From contig NZ_CP059067.1 of NCBI RefSeq assembly GCF_017795745.1, positions 310,001 to 374,000 of the forward strand: DNA of 64,000 nucleotides. Reading direction: 5' to 3'. A program made the translations under genes and the position numbers. Under the pieces are notes generated by a model. The model was given only the letters and a program-made list of their open reading frames with translations. It searched no databases and was not told the origin of the DNA. Below are positions 8,760 through 16,581 of the stretch, piece after piece (within the stretch, counting starts at the first letter, position 1; each line of letters opens with the position of its first letter). The stretch is from Rhizobacter sp. AJA081-3. Lineage in GTDB: Bacteria > Pseudomonadota > Gammaproteobacteria > Burkholderiales > Burkholderiaceae_C.

Positions 8760-9677
8760 ATGCCGCCGATGCTGTCCTTCCTGCCTGCTGGCCTGCGTGG
8801 TGCCCTTGCCGGGCTCGCGCTCGGCCTGAACACCCTGATCTTCACGCTGCTGATGGTGCCGCCGGCTCTCGTCAAGCTGGTGCTGCCCCTGCCCGGCGTG
8901 CGCACCGTCTGCGACCGGATGCTCAATGCGCTGGCCTCGCGCTGGGTGGCCAACAACGACGCCTGGATCACCGCGGTGAACCCGCGCGCGGTGTGGGACG
9001 TCCAGGGCGTGGCGAGCCTGCATCCGCGCGGCTGGTACCTGGTGTCGAGCAACCACCAGAGCTGGGTCGACATCCTGGTGCTGCAGCGCGTGCTGCACGG
9101 CCACGTGCCCTTCCTGAAGTTCTTCCTCAAGGCCGAACTGATCTGGGTGCCGGTGATCGGGCTGGCCTGGTGGGCGCTGGACTTCCCGTTCATGAAACGC
9201 GGCAAGGGCCGCGGCGCGCGCCACAACGACCTGCGCACCACGCGCGAGGCCTGCGAGAAGTTCAAGCGCATCCCGACCACGGTGATGAACTTCGTCGAAG
9301 GCACGCGCTTCACGCCGGCCAAGCATGCCGCGCAGGCCAGCCCCTACCGCCACCTGCTCAAGCCGAAGATCGGCGGCCTGGGCATCGCGCTGGCCACCAT
9401 GGGTGAGCAGTTCGAGGCGCTGCTCGACGTCACCATCGTCTACCCGCATGGCGCGCCGACCTTCTGGCACCTGCTGTGCGGCGGCATCGATGCGGTCACC
9501 GTGCGCGTGCGGCAGTGCGCCATCCCGCCCGATCTGCTCGGTGGCGACCCGATGGGCGACAAGGCCTATCGGCAGCGCATCGGCGCCTGGATCGACGCGC
9601 AATGGGCCGAGAAGGATGCGTTGATCGACTCCCTGCTCCAGGCCGACGTTCAGGCACGCCGCGCGGCGACGCACTGA
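8760..9677 (+). CDS. YihG-type 1-acyl-glycerol-3-phosphate acyltransferase
   Basis: 305 residues. N-terminal membrane segment LGLNTLIFTLLMVPPALVKL, then the PlsC acyltransferase blocks: SSNHQSWVDI (NHxxxxD catalytic motif), MKRGKGRG (block II) and NFVEGTRFT (block III). These match the E. coli YihG subfamily in length and motif spelling. The enzyme would transfer an acyl chain to lysophosphatidic acid at the inner membrane. The ATG at 8760 is preferred because CCGGAGG precedes it by 6 bases and the protein then begins at the membrane segment. Confidence 0.9.
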   Translation: MPPMLSFLPAGLRGALAGLALGLNTLIFTLLMVPPALVKLVLPLPGVRTVCDRMLNALASRWVANNDAWITAVNPRAVWDVQGVASLHPRGWYLVSSNHQSWVDILVLQRVLHGHVPFLKFFLKAELIWVPVIGLAWWALDFPFMKRGKGRGARHNDLRTTREACEKFKRIPTTVMNFVEGTRFTPAKHAAQASPYRHLLKPKIGGLGIALATMGEQFEALLDVTIVYPHGAPTFWHLLCGGIDAVTVRVRQCAIPPDLLGGDPMGDKAYRQRIGAWIDAQWAEKDALIDSLLQADVQARRAATH

Positions 9678-9696
9678 CGGCGGCCCGGCGGCGCGC

Positions 9697-10335
9697 TCAC
9701 GGCAGCGAGCGGCCCGCTTTGCGCAGCGCGTGCCGCTGCACCTTGGCGCGGTTGCCGCAGGTGCTCATCGAGCACCAGCGCCGGCTGCCGCCCTTGCTGT
9801 CGTCGACGAACAGCCAGCGGCACTTCTCGTTCGCGCACTGGCGCAGGCGCACGCGCTGCGTGGCCAGTGCCAGATCGGCCGCCGACCACAGCACCGGCGC
9901 GAGCACCTCGCTCGCGACGGGCGAGACCATGGGCACGCGCCAGCCGGCGCGCTGGCCCTCGAGCACCCAGTGGCGGCGCGGCGGTGTGCCGGCCAGCCAG
10001 TCGCCCAGGGCCTGGGTCTCGGCCGCGGGTTGCGTGCCGCCGGCCAGCGCGGCGAACAGGCAGTAGAGCAACTCGCGCAACTGCAGCGCGTCGTCGAAGA
10101 GGCGCTGCGCCACGCCGGGATCGGTGCGGCGCAGCGCCTGCAGGCTCGCGCCCGTGCGGGCGTCCACGACGCCGGCGCCTTCGAGCCAGCGCTCCAGCGC
10201 AGTGAAGTCGACCAGCGATTCGGTGGGGGCCCCGCTGCCGCGCCAGTAGCGCGTGTTGGCGAAGTCCAGGCACAGCGTCGGCGCCGGCGCGGCCACCAGG
10301 CGAGAAGGGGTGCCGCCCTCCGTGGGGAAACTCAT
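9697..10335 (-). CDS. CGNR zinc-finger / ABATE domain regulator
   Basis: 212 residues. The N-terminal ABATE domain starts with PTLCLDFANTRYWR. The C-terminal zinc finger carries the sequence RQCANEKCRWLFVDDS, then RRWCSMSTCGNRAKV, giving four Cys ligands and the diagnostic CGNR motif. CGNR proteins are putative stress-response DNA-binding regulators. Start at MSFPTEGG (10335). It is transcribed away from the AraC gene at 10400; the shared 64-base region contains repeated ACTAACC half-sites. Confidence 0.92.
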   Translation of the reverse strand: MSFPTEGGTPSRLVAAPAPTLCLDFANTRYWRGSGAPTESLVDFTALERWLEGAGVVDARTGASLQALRRTDPGVAQRLFDDALQLRELLYCLFAALAGGTQPAAETQALGDWLAGTPPRRHWVLEGQRAGWRVPMVSPVASEVLAPVLWSAADLALATQRVRLRQCANEKCRWLFVDDSKGGSRRWCSMSTCGNRAKVQRHALRKAGRSLP

Positions 10336-10345
10336 GCGGCATCCT

Positions 10346-10412
10346 ACTAACCCCCCAGGCGGTTGACAACGCCGGCCGCTCGGATCGAAACTAACCTGCA
10401 TGAGGGTTAGTT
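10346..10412. promoter_or_regulatory. Divergent promoter with perfect AACTAACC palindrome
   Basis: AACTAACC at 10389-10396 and GGTTAGTT at 10405-10412 form a perfect inverted repeat with an 8-base spacer. The repeat straddles the ATG of the AraC gene at 10400. A third half-site ACTAACC occurs at 10346-10352, 44 bases upstream and close to the CGNR start. TTGACA at 10363-10368 is a good -35 box, with a weak -10 GAAACT at 10387-10392, so the palindrome covers the -10 and the start. Binding there should repress the AraC gene. Confidence 0.65.
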
Positions 10413-11290
10413 CTATCGGATCCGCACCGCGCCCGCCACGCCAGGTGCTGCTGCGCAGCCAGGGCCTGTCGGTCGTCGACTACCGCTGCACAGCCGCGCA
10501 GGGCGATCCGGCCGTGACCGAACTGCACACTCGGCATGTGCTCGCTTACGTGCGCCGCGGCGGCTTCGGCTGCCGCTGCCGCGGGCGGCAGTTCGACCTG
10601 GTGGCCGGCTCGATGTTCGTCGGCCACCCCGGCGACGAATACACCTGCACGCACGATCACCATGCCGGCGGCGACGAATGCCTGTCCTTTCATGTCGAGC
10701 CCGCGCTGGCCGACGAGATCGGTGCTCCGCCGATGGCCTGGCGCGTCGGTGCGCTGGCGCCGGTGCCGGCGCTGGTGGTGCTGGGCGAACTGGCGCAGGC
10801 CGCGGCCCGGGGCCGCACCGACATCGGTGTCGACGAGGCCGGCCTGCGGCTCGTGCGGCGCTTCGTCGAGCTGGTTGCCGGCCGCGAGGCACCGGCGCCG
10901 GCCGCCTCCGCCGCCGACCGCAGGCGTGCGATGCGTGCGGCGCTGTGGATCGAATCGAATTCGCAGGATCCGATCGACCTCGACGCTGCGGCCGCGCAGG
11001 CCGGCCTGAGCAGCTTTCACTTCCTGCGCGTGTTCTCGCGCGTGTTCGGGCTCACGCCACACCAGTACCTGGTCCGCCGGCGACTGGGCCACGCGGCGCG
11101 CTTGCTGGCCGACGACACGATGCCGGTGACCGACCTGGCTTTCCACGTCGGCTTCGGCGACCTGTCGAACTTCGTGCGCAGCTTCGGGCAGGCGGCCGGC
11201 ATGTCGCCGACGCAGTTTCGCCGCCTGGCCCGGGGCGAGCGGCGGGCGTTGCGCGACCGCCTGGGCGCGCCGATCGCCGAGCTTCGCTGA
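10400..11290 (+). CDS. AraC family transcriptional regulator
   Basis: 296 residues. The N-terminal cupin-like sensor runs to about residue 140 ([20 protein letters not shown], then the [11 protein letters not shown] region). The C-terminal HTH pair comprises [37 protein letters not shown] and [20 protein letters not shown]. It diverges from the CGNR gene across a region with a perfect palindrome spanning this start codon, suggesting autoregulation or control by the CGNR protein. The ligand is unknown. The VOC gene follows 79 bases downstream. Confidence 0.92.
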   Translation: MRVSSIGSAPRPPRQVLLRSQGLSVVDYRCTAAQGDPAVTELHTRHVLAYVRRGGFGCRCRGRQFDLVAGSMFVGHPGDEYTCTHDHHAGGDECLSFHVEPALADEIGAPPMAWRVGALAPVPALVVLGELAQAAARGRTDIGVDEAGLRLVRRFVELVAGREAPAPAASAADRRRAMRAALWIESNSQDPIDLDAAAAQAGLSSFHFLRVFSRVFGLTPHQYLVRRRLGHAARLLADDTMPVTDLAFHVGFGDLSNFVRSFGQAAGMSPTQFRRLARGERRALRDRLGAPIAELR

Positions 11291-11369
11291 ACCGGCCCGC
11301 ATCGCAAGTTTCTCCAAGCGCCGCCGCCGCGTTGCGCGGAGCATGCCGCCACCAACCCTGGAGGTGAGC

Positions 11370-11729
11370 ATGTTCGATCACATCGGCATCAAGGTCCGCG
11401 ATCTGCAGGCGAGCGCGGCGTTCTACGCGGCGGTGCTCGGCCCACTGGGTCATGAACTGGGCTACGCCGACGAAGCCAGCGTCGGCTTCGGCCCCGCCGC
11501 GGCGCCCTCGCTGTGGCTGTACGCCTGCGACACGCCGGTCGGGCCAGGCAGCCACATCGCCTTTCGCGCCGCCGACCCCGCTGCAGTCGATCGTTTCCAC
11601 CGTGCCGCGCTGCAGGCCGGCGGGCGCGACAACGGTGCGCCCGGCCCGCGGCCGCACTACAGCGATACCTACTACGCGGCCTTCGTCATCGACCCCGACG
11701 GCAACAACGTCGAGGCGGTGCGCCCTTGA
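11370..11729 (+). CDS. VOC family protein (glyoxalase/dioxygenase fold)
   Basis: 119 residues beginning MFDHIGIKVRDLQASAAFY, the standard opening of a vicinal-oxygen-chelate protein. His4 and the closing phrase YYAAFVIDPDGNNVEAV supply the usual metal-ligand positions His and Glu. Ribosome site GGAGGTGAGC lies directly before the ATG. It follows the AraC gene, which may control it. Substrate unknown; many relatives are annotated only as glyoxalase-like or bleomycin-resistance-like. Confidence 0.9.
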   Translation: MFDHIGIKVRDLQASAAFYAAVLGPLGHELGYADEASVGFGPAAAPSLWLYACDTPVGPGSHIAFRAADPAAVDRFHRAALQAGGRDNGAPGPRPHYSDTYYAAFVIDPDGNNVEAVRP

Positions 11730-11734
11730 GTGCC

Positions 11735-12634
11735 ATGAAGGGCCGCTTTGCGCCGCTGATCGTGGCCAACTGCGCCGCCGCGCTGCTGGCCTTCGGCGCC
11801 CGGGCCGGCGCGGCCGCAGCGGTGCCGGCCGAAGCGCTGGCGGAATCCCAACTGCTCGCCATCGACCGGGTCATCGTCGGGGCCGGGCCTGCACGCGATG
11901 CCGGTTCGCTGGGCGAGCTGGTCGGCAACGACTTCCGCATGGTCGGACACGACGGCGCCCGAGTCGATCGGTCCGCCTTCCTCGCCGCGTCGGTGCGGCC
12001 GAACCGCCCCGGCAGGCTGTCGCACGAGGAGGTGCGCGTGCGGCTGTTCGGCGCGGTGGCGCTGGTGCACGGCGTGGTCGAGGCGCTCGATGACGGCCAG
12101 CCTCCGCTGCGGCTGCGCTATACCCACGTGTTCCATTGGCAGGCCGATCGCTGGCTGCTGGTGGCTGCGCAGTCGACGCCGCTGCGCGAGGGCGTCGCGA
12201 CGGCGGTTCGGCAGAGCAACCCGCCGCCGCAGGTCGCGGCTTGGCTTGGCCGCGATCCGGTCGGCGACGACACCGACGTGCTGCGCCAGCTCAACGAGCA
12301 GTATGTGCGCGCCTTCCGCGAGGCGGACGTGGCCTGGTATGAAGCCCACCTGGCGTCCGACTACATGGTCACCCAGGGCGACGGCGCGTTCGAGTACCGC
12401 GCCGGCGCGCTGGCCGCATTCGCGCGGCCGACCTTCGCCACGCACTTCCGCAGCTTCCCGGTCGAGCAAGTGAACATCCGCCGCTTCGGCGAGCTGGCGC
12501 TGATCGAGGCCGACAACCCGTACGAGATGAAGGACGGCCGCACCGGCACCGCCCGCTACACCGACATCTGGCAGAAGCAGCCGGGCGGCTGGCGCTGCAT
12601 CTCGGCGCACATCACGCCGGTGCGCGTCGGCTGA
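11735..12634 (+). CDS. Exported tandem DUF4440 / SnoaL-like protein
   Basis: 299 residues. A signal peptide (MKGRFAPLIVANCAAALLAF, then the GARAGAAAA region) is followed by two NTF2-like domains, roughly 35-150 and 165-299. Each has the DUF4440 layout: a start helix with a DF/DYMV segment, then HVFHW or YTDIWQK and a closing sheet. Two domains in one exported chain are less common than a single one. The start is ATG 11735; a TTG at 11726 would overlap the VOC stop. It probably forms one transcript with the VOC gene. Function unknown. Confidence 0.8.
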   Translation: MKGRFAPLIVANCAAALLAFGARAGAAAAVPAEALAESQLLAIDRVIVGAGPARDAGSLGELVGNDFRMVGHDGARVDRSAFLAASVRPNRPGRLSHEEVRVRLFGAVALVHGVVEALDDGQPPLRLRYTHVFHWQADRWLLVAAQSTPLREGVATAVRQSNPPPQVAAWLGRDPVGDDTDVLRQLNEQYVRAFREADVAWYEAHLASDYMVTQGDGAFEYRAGALAAFARPTFATHFRSFPVEQVNIRRFGELALIEADNPYEMKDGRTGTARYTDIWQKQPGGWRCISAHITPVRVG

Positions 12635-12717
12635 GTGGGCGCCGCGCAGCGAGGGCGTCGATCGGCGCAAGCCGCGAACTTCGACACGCTTGCAGGCGGG
12701 AACTGGTAACGAAGTCT

Positions 12718-12745
12718 TTGCCGTCGGGTTGCGTCTGGATACAGT
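12718..12745 (+). promoter_or_regulatory. Predicted sigma70 promoter of the c-di-GMP riboswitch transcript
   Basis: TTGCCG at 12718-12723, a 16-base spacer and TACAGT at 12740-12745. The predicted start near 12752 falls exactly where the aptamer begins. Sequence-only prediction, supported mainly by position. Confidence 0.45.
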
Positions 12746-12751
12746 TGCCCG

Positions 12752-12840
12752 CGAGACAAAGGCACACCCGTGCGAAAGCCGGGGTCGCAAAGCTTCCGGT
12801 CTACCGCCCTGGCAACGGGCCACGACAGCGGGGTTGCCCA
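12752..12840 (+). promoter_or_regulatory. Cyclic-di-GMP-I (GEMM-I) riboswitch aptamer
   Basis: The core elements of the GEMM-I class appear in order: GGCACACC, a P2 hairpin closed by a GAAA tetraloop (TGCGAAAGC at 12771-12779), the invariant TCGCAAAGC (12785-12793), the TTCCGGTCTAC strand, a variable GCCC/GGGC hairpin, and the closing CAGCGGGGTTGCC (12827-12839). The A in GCAAAGC that intercalates between the two ligand guanines, the tetraloop and the GGGGTTGCC strand are all conserved. The ligand of this class is c-di-GMP. The single downstream gene is an 80-residue orphan. Confidence 0.9.
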
Positions 12841-12865
12841 GCACGCGAGGCCGGCCCGGTTTCGC

Positions 12866-12887
12866 CTGGGTGCATCGATTCACCCAG
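12866..12887 (+). promoter_or_regulatory. Hairpin between riboswitch and ribosome site (expression platform)
   Basis: CTGGGTG, an 8-base loop, CACCCAG: a perfect 7-base-pair stem. It ends 3 bases before AGGAG (12891-12895), the ribosome site of the gene starting at 12902. No T-run follows, so regulation at the level of translation is more likely than termination. Whether the ligand turns the gene on or off cannot be decided by eye. Confidence 0.55.
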
Positions 12888-12901
12888 CGCAGGAGCCCCC
12901 C

Positions 12902-13144
12902 ATGCAGGCCATCCGGATCGAGAAGACCCTTCACCGCGGCGCCGGCGAGCACGTCGTCATCGCGCAGGACCCCGCCAACCGCTGCTACGTGGGTGTGAGC
13001 AACGGGCCTGGCGAGCCGGGTGACTTCATGTTCGTCGAGATCGACCGCGTCACCCTGCTCGAACTCGAGCGCGGCACCACCGATGCCGGCACGGTGATGC
13101 GCGATCGCTGCGCAGGCATCGTGCTGCTGCCCCTGGACGCGTGA
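12902..13144 (+). CDS. 80-residue protein controlled by c-di-GMP riboswitch
   Basis: MQAIRIEKTLHRGAGEHVVI begins an 80-residue protein with no signal peptide or membrane helix. It looks like a small beta-rich fold: alternating hydrophobic strands (EHVVIAQ, CYVGVSN, DFMFVEID, AGIVLLPL) around one short helix (RVTLLELERGT). It is monocistronic: the next gene, an aldo/keto reductase, is on the other strand with 6 bases between stops. The start is fixed by AGGAG 6 bases upstream. No family recognised; the riboswitch implies a role in a c-di-GMP-governed lifestyle switch such as surface attachment or motility. Confidence 0.75.
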   Translation: MQAIRIEKTLHRGAGEHVVIAQDPANRCYVGVSNGPGEPGDFMFVEIDRVTLLELERGTTDAGTVMRDRCAGIVLLPLDA

Positions 13145-13150
13145 GCCCGC

Positions 13151-14149
13151 TCAGCGGCGGCCCGACAGCGGATAGGCCGGGTCGTTGTAGCCCGGCGTGG
13201 ACGGGTGCCCGGGCGAGACCAGCGAATCGACCAGCGCTTCGTCGGCCGTGTCGATGGCGATGTCGAGCGCGCCGAGGTACGACTGCCATTGCGCGAGCGT
13301 GCGCGGGCCGGCGATGACCGAACTGATAGCGCGATGCGCGAGCACCCAGGCCGTGGCGAAGTGCAGCAGCGACAGACCCTTGCCCGCGCAATGCGCCTGC
13401 AGCGTCTGCGCGATCTGCAGCGATTCGTCGCGGAACTCGGTCTGCAGCATCCGCTTGTCGCCGCGCCCGGCGCGCGTGCCCTGCGCAGGCTGGCTGCCCG
13501 GCGCGTACTTGCCGGCGAGCACGCCACGCGCGATCGGGCTGTACGGGACCACGCCGATGCCGTGGTGCGCGCAGACGTCGAGCACCTCCACCTCGGGCTG
13601 GCGGTTGAGCAGGTTGTAGTACGGCTGGCAAACCACCGGCGCGGGCATGTTCAGCGCGCGCGCCAGGGCCACCATCTCGGCGATGCGCCAGCCGCGGAAG
13701 TTCGACACGCCCCAGTAGCGGATCTTGCCGTCGCGCAGCAGCGTGTCGATGGCGCGCAGCGGCTCCTCCAGGTCCATGCCGTTGTAGTCGCGGTGCAGGT
13801 AGTGGATGTCGACGTGGTCGGTGCCCAGCCGCTGCAGGCTGGCCTCGCATTCGCGCAGCACCCAGGCGCGCGAGTAGTGCGATTCGTTCGGCCGCTCCGA
13901 CATCTTGTTGCCCACCTTGGTGGCCAGCACCCAGTCGTGCCGGCTGCCCTTCAGCAACTCGCCGACCATGGTCTCCGATCCCCCGGTCGAGTACACATCG
14001 GCGGTGTCGATGAAGTTGACGCCGTGCTCCTTGGCGTGGGCGACGATGCTGCGCGCTTCGGGCAGATCGGTCTGGTCGGCGAACATCATCGTGCCGAGGC
14101 ACAGCTCGGACACCTGCAGCGGGCTCTTGCCGAGGGGGCGGTAGCGCAT
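13151..14149 (-). CDS. Aldo/keto reductase
   Basis: 332 residues, the usual length. It begins MRYRPLGKSPLQVSELCLGTM and contains the catalytic Asp in FIDTADVYSTG, Tyr in VYS, Lys in VLATKVGNKM and His in DIHYLHRDYN. The C-terminal NADPH site reads SSVIAGPRTLAQWQ. It is a TIM-barrel oxidoreductase of the AKR family acting on an unknown carbonyl substrate. A start further upstream is rejected as it adds a low-complexity tail. The gene is oriented with the IclR gene upstream, with a 71-base gap. Confidence 0.94.
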   Translation of the reverse strand: MRYRPLGKSPLQVSELCLGTMMFADQTDLPEARSIVAHAKEHGVNFIDTADVYSTGGSETMVGELLKGSRHDWVLATKVGNKMSERPNESHYSRAWVLRECEASLQRLGTDHVDIHYLHRDYNGMDLEEPLRAIDTLLRDGKIRYWGVSNFRGWRIAEMVALARALNMPAPVVCQPYYNLLNRQPEVEVLDVCAHHGIGVVPYSPIARGVLAGKYAPGSQPAQGTRAGRGDKRMLQTEFRDESLQIAQTLQAHCAGKGLSLLHFATAWVLAHRAISSVIAGPRTLAQWQSYLGALDIAIDTADEALVDSLVSPGHPSTPGYNDPAYPLSGRR

Positions 14150-14220
14150 GGGAGATCCTGGTCGCGTGGCGGGTGGAGGCGGCAGCATAGCCGCAGCGCC
14201 GCCGGCACGGGTGGGCACGC

Positions 14221-15033
14221 CTATGCGCCGGCGCTGCCCGTCCAGCCCAGGCGCGACGAGATGCTGCGTGCCACCTCCACCACCGCCGGCGCGAACTGCT
14301 TCACGACGCGCGACTTGAGGCGGTCGACGGGGCCGGAGATGCCGATCGCCGCGATCACGCTGCCGCGGCCGTCGCGGATGGGCGCGGCCACGCCACACAC
14401 GCCTTCGCGCCACTCACCGCGGTTGATGGCGTAGCCGGCCTCGCGCACGCGCTTGAGTTCGGCGCGCAGCTCGGTCGGGTCGGTGATGGTGTTGGCGGTG
14501 TGGCTACGCAGCTCGCGCGCCACCGCGTCGACCACGGCTGCACTGGCATGAGCGAGCAGCGCCTTGCCGGTGGCCACGCAGTAGGCGGGGGCGCGCCCGC
14601 CCACCTTGGAATACGCGCGCACAGGCTGCGGGCTGTCGACCTTGTCGATGTAGACCACCTCGCCGTGGTCGAGGATGGACAGGTGCACTGTCTCGCCGGT
14701 CAGCGCGACGAGCCGCTCCATCGGCTCGAAGGCCACGCGCTTCACGTCGAGCTTGTCGAGCACTTCCACGCCGAGCTCCCAGAGCTTGAGCGTGACCTCG
14801 TAGCGGCCCGTGGCGCCGACGTTCTGGACGTAGCCCTGTTCGTTCAGCGTCTGCAGCAGGCGGTGCACGTTGCTCTTGGTGAGCTGCAGCTGCCGCGCGA
14901 GTTCGCTGACGCCGCAGGGTTCGCCGGCGCGCGCCAGCGCCTCCAGGAGCGCCAGGCCGTTGACGAAGGTCGTGTTCATCGGGGATCCCGCCGGTGCGGC
15001 GGGCGCGGCAGCGCCTGAGGTCGAGGCTGTCAT
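14221..15033 (-). CDS. IclR family transcriptional regulator
   Basis: 270 residues. N-terminal winged helix-turn-helix (ALLEALARAGEPCGVSELAR, then LQLTKSNVHRLLQTL) is followed by the IclR effector domain with GETVHLSILDHGEVVYIDKV and the closing VIAAIGISGPVDRL. It diverges from the Rieske-oxygenase operon at 15210. The shared region contains the perfect palindrome TGATAC-AGC-GTATCA, typical in size for IclR operators, so it very likely controls the catabolic operon. A start at 15072 is possible; MTASTSG at 15033 is preferred because AGGAG lies upstream. Confidence 0.93.
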   Translation of the reverse strand: MTASTSGAAAPAAPAGSPMNTTFVNGLALLEALARAGEPCGVSELARQLQLTKSNVHRLLQTLNEQGYVQNVGATGRYEVTLKLWELGVEVLDKLDVKRVAFEPMERLVALTGETVHLSILDHGEVVYIDKVDSPQPVRAYSKVGGRAPAYCVATGKALLAHASAAVVDAVARELRSHTANTITDPTELRAELKRVREAGYAINRGEWREGVCGVAAPIRDGRGSVIAAIGISGPVDRLKSRVVKQFAPAVVEVARSISSRLGWTGSAGA

Positions 15034-15146
15034 GGCGAGGTTCGATCTCCTGGGCTGCGGCAGGCGGGGCAAATGCTACGGGTAAGCACCCGCCTGCCAC
15101 ACGTTGACAGGGGCAAGCGCCGGCGCCTAAAGTTCGTACCAGGTAA

Positions 15147-15161
15147 TGATACAGCGTATCA
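15147..15161. promoter_or_regulatory. Candidate IclR operator (15-base palindrome)
   Basis: TGATACAGCGTATCA: 6-base arms with a 3-base centre, perfect symmetry, sitting in an AT-rich island (AATATATAGA follows) in otherwise GC-rich DNA. It lies between the divergent IclR gene and the Rieske-oxygenase operon, 49 bases before the oxygenase ATG, so it would overlap a promoter. Confidence 0.7.
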
Positions 15162-15209
15162 ATATATAGAACAAGCGAAATCTGCGATCGGTCGCAACAG
15201 GAGACAGGC

Positions 15210-16298
15210 GTGGCAGGGACCTTGATCAGGAACATGTGGTACGTCGCCGGCTGGAGTGAGGAGTTCGCGGCCGGCAGACTGGTTGGGCAGACCATCGTCG
15301 GCCTGCCCGTGGTGCTGTGGCGTGTCGAGAGCGGCAGCGATGCCGGCCAGGTGGTGGCCCTGGAGGGCCGCTGCTGCCACAAGCGCATGCCGCTGGCCTC
15401 GGGCAAGCTGCTCGCCGACGGCACGCTCGAATGCGCGTACCACGGCCTGTGCTTCAACAGCACCGGCCAGTGCGTGAAGATCCCTTCGCAACCCGGCAGT
15501 CCGATCCCCAAGCGCGCCAAGGTGCGCCCGTATCCGGTGCTGGAGCAGGACGGGCTCGTGTGGGTCTGGATGGGCGATGCCGACCCGGCCGCCGCGCCCC
15601 CGCGCGTGCCCGAGATGAAGAGCGCCGACTGGGAATGCATCCACCAGCCCAACAACGTGGTGGCCGCGAACTACCTGCTGCTGATCGAGAACCTGCTCGA
15701 CATCAGCCACTTCTATCCGCTGCACGACGGCAACATCGGCGACGCGGCGCACAGCGAGATCCCGGTCGAATTCGACTTTGCCTCGATCGATGGCAACCGC
15801 TCGATCAAGTGCATCCGCCAGGCCAAGAGCTATCACCACCCGCCCTACCTGGCCGACTTCTTCGGCTACGAGCTGGTCGACCGCTACCACACGCATGCGA
15901 TGGTCTCGCCGGGCATCGTGCGGGTCGACCTGCGCTGCGCACCGCCGGGGCAGCTCGGCACCGAGGCCGAGCGCGGCTACATCCTTACCCACATGATCAC
16001 GCCGATCGACGAGAAGCACCACAACTGGCGCATCGGAGTGACCTGCAAGGCCGACCACCGCTGGCCCGCCGACCCGAGCATCTCCACCGCGCGCCGCGTG
16101 GCCACGCAGTTCCCCGGTGTCGTGGCCGAAGACCTGTGGGCCCTGGTCGAGCAGCAGTCGATGTTCGACCTCGGCGACGAGCGCTACCCCGGCGAGATGC
16201 ACCTGCGCTCCGACACGGCGCTGCTCAAGGCGCGCGAGATCGTGCGCGAGCTGGTGGCGGCCGAGACCGCGCCGGCCGCCGACACCGCGGCGGCCTGA
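15210..16298 (+). CDS. Rieske non-haem iron oxygenase, VanA-like
   Basis: 362 residues. Rieske [2Fe-2S] ligands are C55-x-H57 and C75-x2-H78 with the standard 17-residue gap. Catalytic iron site ENLLDISHFYPLH supplies Asp and two His. The overall shape follows the vanillate-O-demethylase and related single-component oxygenase group, which need a separate reductase. No reductase gene is adjacent, but a rubredoxin follows by 3 bases and may carry electrons. GGAGACAGGC precedes the ATG. It is the first gene of an operon with a Liv-type importer and CoA-linked enzymes, so it probably hydroxylates or demethylates an imported acid. Confidence 0.92.
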   Translation: MAGTLIRNMWYVAGWSEEFAAGRLVGQTIVGLPVVLWRVESGSDAGQVVALEGRCCHKRMPLASGKLLADGTLECAYHGLCFNSTGQCVKIPSQPGSPIPKRAKVRPYPVLEQDGLVWVWMGDADPAAAPPRVPEMKSADWECIHQPNNVVAANYLLLIENLLDISHFYPLHDGNIGDAAHSEIPVEFDFASIDGNRSIKCIRQAKSYHHPPYLADFFGYELVDRYHTHAMVSPGIVRVDLRCAPPGQLGTEAERGYILTHMITPIDEKHHNWRIGVTCKADHRWPADPSISTARRVATQFPGVVAEDLWALVEQQSMFDLGDERYPGEMHLRSDTALLKAREIVRELVAAETAPAADTAAA

Positions 16299-16301
16299 GG
16301 C

Positions 16302-16493
16302 ATGGCCGACGACTCGCCGCCCGCCGTCTGGCTGTGCGTCATCTGCGGTTTCGTCTACGACGAGAGCCTGGGCCTGCCTGAAGACGGCATCGCGCCGGGA
16401 ACGCGCTGGGCCGACGTGCCCGAGGACTGGGGCTGCCCCGAGTGCGGGGCGGCCAAGGCCGAGTTCGAGATGGTTCGCATCGAGGGCGCCTGA
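16302..16493 (+). CDS. Rubredoxin
   Basis: 63 residues with both metal knuckles: C12-V-I-C15-G-F-V-Y-D and C45-P-E-C48-G. The interior [16 protein letters not shown] is the classic rubredoxin core. A one-iron electron carrier; here placed directly after the Rieske oxygenase, which suggests it delivers electrons to that enzyme or to a downstream oxidoreductase. Confidence 0.96.
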   Translation: MADDSPPAVWLCVICGFVYDESLGLPEDGIAPGTRWADVPEDWGCPECGAAKAEFEMVRIEGA

Positions 16494-16518
16494 GAGCACC
16501 CGTCGCCTGGAGACTTTT

Positions 16519-16553
16519 CCCCTGCCGCGGACCGACCATCCCCACGGCAGGGG
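16519..16553 (+). terminator. Intercistronic stem-loop between rubredoxin and transporter genes
   Basis: CCCCTGCCG (16519-16527) and CGGCAGGGG (16545-16553): a perfect 9-base-pair stem with a 17-base loop. No T-run follows. It lies 29 bases before the binding-protein start and could be a partial terminator, a processing site, or a stabiliser raising expression of the binding protein. Confidence 0.5.
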
Positions 16554-16581
16554 CCCTTCCAAAACAATGGAGACACCCGAC

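Noticed and set aside
10381-10392. TCGGATCGAAAC-like string resembling the 34.3 kb enhancer palindrome
   Set aside because: Only one half of the palindrome is present and no sigma54-type promoter lies nearby; judged chance overlap with the AACTAACC site.
15103-15112. TTGACA near the Rieske operon as its -35 box
   Set aside because: The only good -10-like sequence (TATAGA region at about 15165) is more than 50 bases away, so the two cannot form one promoter.
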